From Nitrospirae bacterium RBG_19FT_COMBO_42_15 (lineage in GTDB: Bacteria > Nitrospirota > CAKKRA01 > 9FT-COMBO-42-15), in NCBI GenBank assembly GCA_001803815.1, contig MHEL01000140.1, positions 1 through 6,534 on the forward strand: DNA of 6,534 nt, read 5' to 3'. Both the position numbers and the translations under genes were made by a program. The notes below the pieces were generated by a model that was not told where the DNA came from, searched no databases, and saw only the letters and a program-made list of their open reading frames with translations. Below, piece by piece: positions 5,595-6,534 of this stretch. The number at the start of each line of letters is the position of its first letter. Positions within the stretch are counted from its first letter, which is position 1.

Positions 5595-6534
5595 TTATGG
5601 AATAATTATTGTGTCACCTGGTTTCAATATGATATTATCCTCTGGCCTGCTGCCAGAGATTATCTTCTTGTATCGCACCTTTATCTTCTCTTCCTTTTCG
5701 CCATTTCTTCTTAAGACCACCATGCTGTTAGGAGACGCCCAGTTTGTAAATCCGCCTGCTAAAGTAACCGCCTGCAGCACAGAGATATTACTCTTAATCT
5801 GATACCTCCCGGGCTTTGCAATCTCACCAAGGATATAGATATAATAACTATTAATCTCTGAAACAATAACAGTTACATTCGGAAGTTCTTCATACTCTTT
5901 AAGCCTTTTTTCAATATCTTCTTTTACTTGTTTTGCTGTCAAACCTGCGGCATGTGTCTCTCCAATCAGCGGCAGAGATATCTTTCCATCAGGCCTCACC
6001 ACTATCCTCGGACGGGAGAGCATCTCATTTCTCCATACCATTATCTCAAGGACATCCTCAGCGCCTATAACATATTCATCAGCAGATACTGCCCTCCCTG
6101 CCTCTTCTGCGCTCAAAACCCCCTTTTCAAGAAAGTAATAATTCGTATGCTCATGCTTTCTAAGATAATACTGTATCCATTCAACCTGTTTCCCAACAGC
6201 ATCCAATATTAGCAGTTGATTTCCCTTAAACTCCCCTTCTGCAATCAGATCCACAAATTTGTCTGAAGGAATGCTCCTGAGCTGGGGAATTTGCGGAATA
6301 ATTTTGCGTTGAAACAGCTCCCTGACATCAACTACAACTGCATCTGGACTCTCTGCCCTCTTTTTAAATTCCGCAAAGCTTATTTTTCTTTTTGCCAGCA
6401 TCTCATGAGTAATCAGCTTTTCCATCGTAGCCGGGGTTTTCCCCATCAGGGTTGTTTTTTCCGGATGGGCATTGACCCAGTCGGTAATACCCGCGTCATA
6501 TGCATATGCATTCAGGAACCCCGCATTCATAGCA
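5595..6534 (-). CDS. Polysaccharide export protein (Wza-type) with rhodanese-like N-terminal region, 5' end outside window
   Basis: The C-terminal half is a periplasmic polysaccharide export protein of the type that forms or connects to the outer-membrane export channel. Residues are numbered from the Met at 6530. The export domain runs about 152-226 (YVIGAEDVLEIMVWRNE at 153-169, VVRPDGKISLPLIGE at 177-191, then GLTAKQV), followed by an SLBB domain about 228-280 (YIYILGEIAKPGRYQI, LQAVTLAGGFTNWA) and a C-terminal LKPGDTIIIP. This closely resembles the export protein of PEP-CTERM-type loci. Ahead of it is rhodanese-like sequence: AYAYDAGITDWVNAHPEK (9-26) looks like the end of one rhodanese repeat, and about 48-140 forms another, with VVVDVRE (65-71), LLILDAVGKQV (106-116) and YYFLEKGV (131-138). 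The active-site loop has Asp110 in place of Cys. The frame is open to the edge (GCT precedes the ATG at 6530), so the true start, any signal peptide and the rest of the first repeat lie outside. It is followed after 18 bases by the barrel gene. Confidence 0.88.
   Translation of the reverse strand, partial: AMNAGFLNAYAYDAGITDWVNAHPEKTTLMGKTPATMEKLITHEMLAKRKISFAEFKKRAESPDAVVVDVRELFQRKIIPQIPQLRSIPSDKFVDLIAEGEFKGNQLLILDAVGKQVEWIQYYLRKHEHTNYYFLEKGVLSAEEAGRAVSADEYVIGAEDVLEIMVWRNEMLSRPRIVVRPDGKISLPLIGETHAAGLTAKQVKEDIEKRLKEYEELPNVTVIVSEINSYYIYILGEIAKPGRYQIKSNISVLQAVTLAGGFTNWASPNSMVVLRRNGEKEEKIKVRYKKIISGSRPEDNIILKPGDTIIIP

Noticed and set aside
5928..6212. Open frame of 94 codons on the plus strand, cysteine-containing
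   Set aside because: It is antisense to the rhodanese/export gene, which has clear domain motifs; no ribosome binding site or recognisable fold was found.

Overview
The window reads as one minus-strand gene cluster for making and exporting an extracellular polysaccharide, with galU at its downstream end. It comes from an AT-rich, didermic (Gram-negative type) bacterium: an outer-membrane beta-barrel protein and a Wza-type export protein are both encoded. The gene set and order (export protein, barrel protein, Wzz-type chain-length protein, BY-kinase-type ATPase, EpsB/WcaJ-type sugar transferase) resemble the exopolysaccharide loci that accompany PEP-CTERM/exosortase systems in Proteobacteria, Desulfobacterota and Nitrospirota. 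No exosortase or PEP-CTERM protein is visible here. Low GC and the intergenic TGTCATTCCYGC-type inverted repeats would fit an uncultivated Nitrospirota or deltaproteobacterial lineage, but that placement is a guess.

Layout in transcription order (right to left). 6534-5595: 3' part of a polysaccharide export gene whose product carries rhodanese-like sequence ahead of the usual export and SLBB domains; its start lies beyond the right edge. 5576-4170: signal-peptide-bearing outer-membrane beta-barrel protein with a TTG start. 4168-2711: Wzz/GNVR chain-length determinant with two membrane segments and a long coiled coil. 2710-1997: cytoplasmic BY-kinase-like ATPase, starting on the base after the previous stop codon. 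1976-570: polyprenyl-phosphate sugar-1-phosphate transferase. The gaps between these five genes are 18, 1 (or an overlap, depending on the start chosen), 0 and 20 bases, so they are almost certainly one operon. 569-334: the only real intergenic region, holding a possible promoter, a 104-bp nested inverted-repeat element built around a perfect 28-bp palindrome, and a Shine-Dalgarno-like tandem octamer. 333-1: the first 111 codons of galU, running off the left edge.

Working model: GalU supplies UDP-glucose. The sugar transferase starts the lipid-linked repeat unit on undecaprenyl phosphate at the inner membrane. The Wzz-like protein and the separate ATPase control chain length and export. The export protein and possibly the barrel protein carry the polymer across the periplasm and outer membrane. 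Flippase, polymerase and other glycosyltransferases are not in the window.

The most unusual item is the rhodanese/export fusion. The visible rhodanese domain has Asp where the catalytic Cys should be, and there is no cysteine in the visible 311 residues, so it is probably a binding or structural module rather than a sulfurtransferase.
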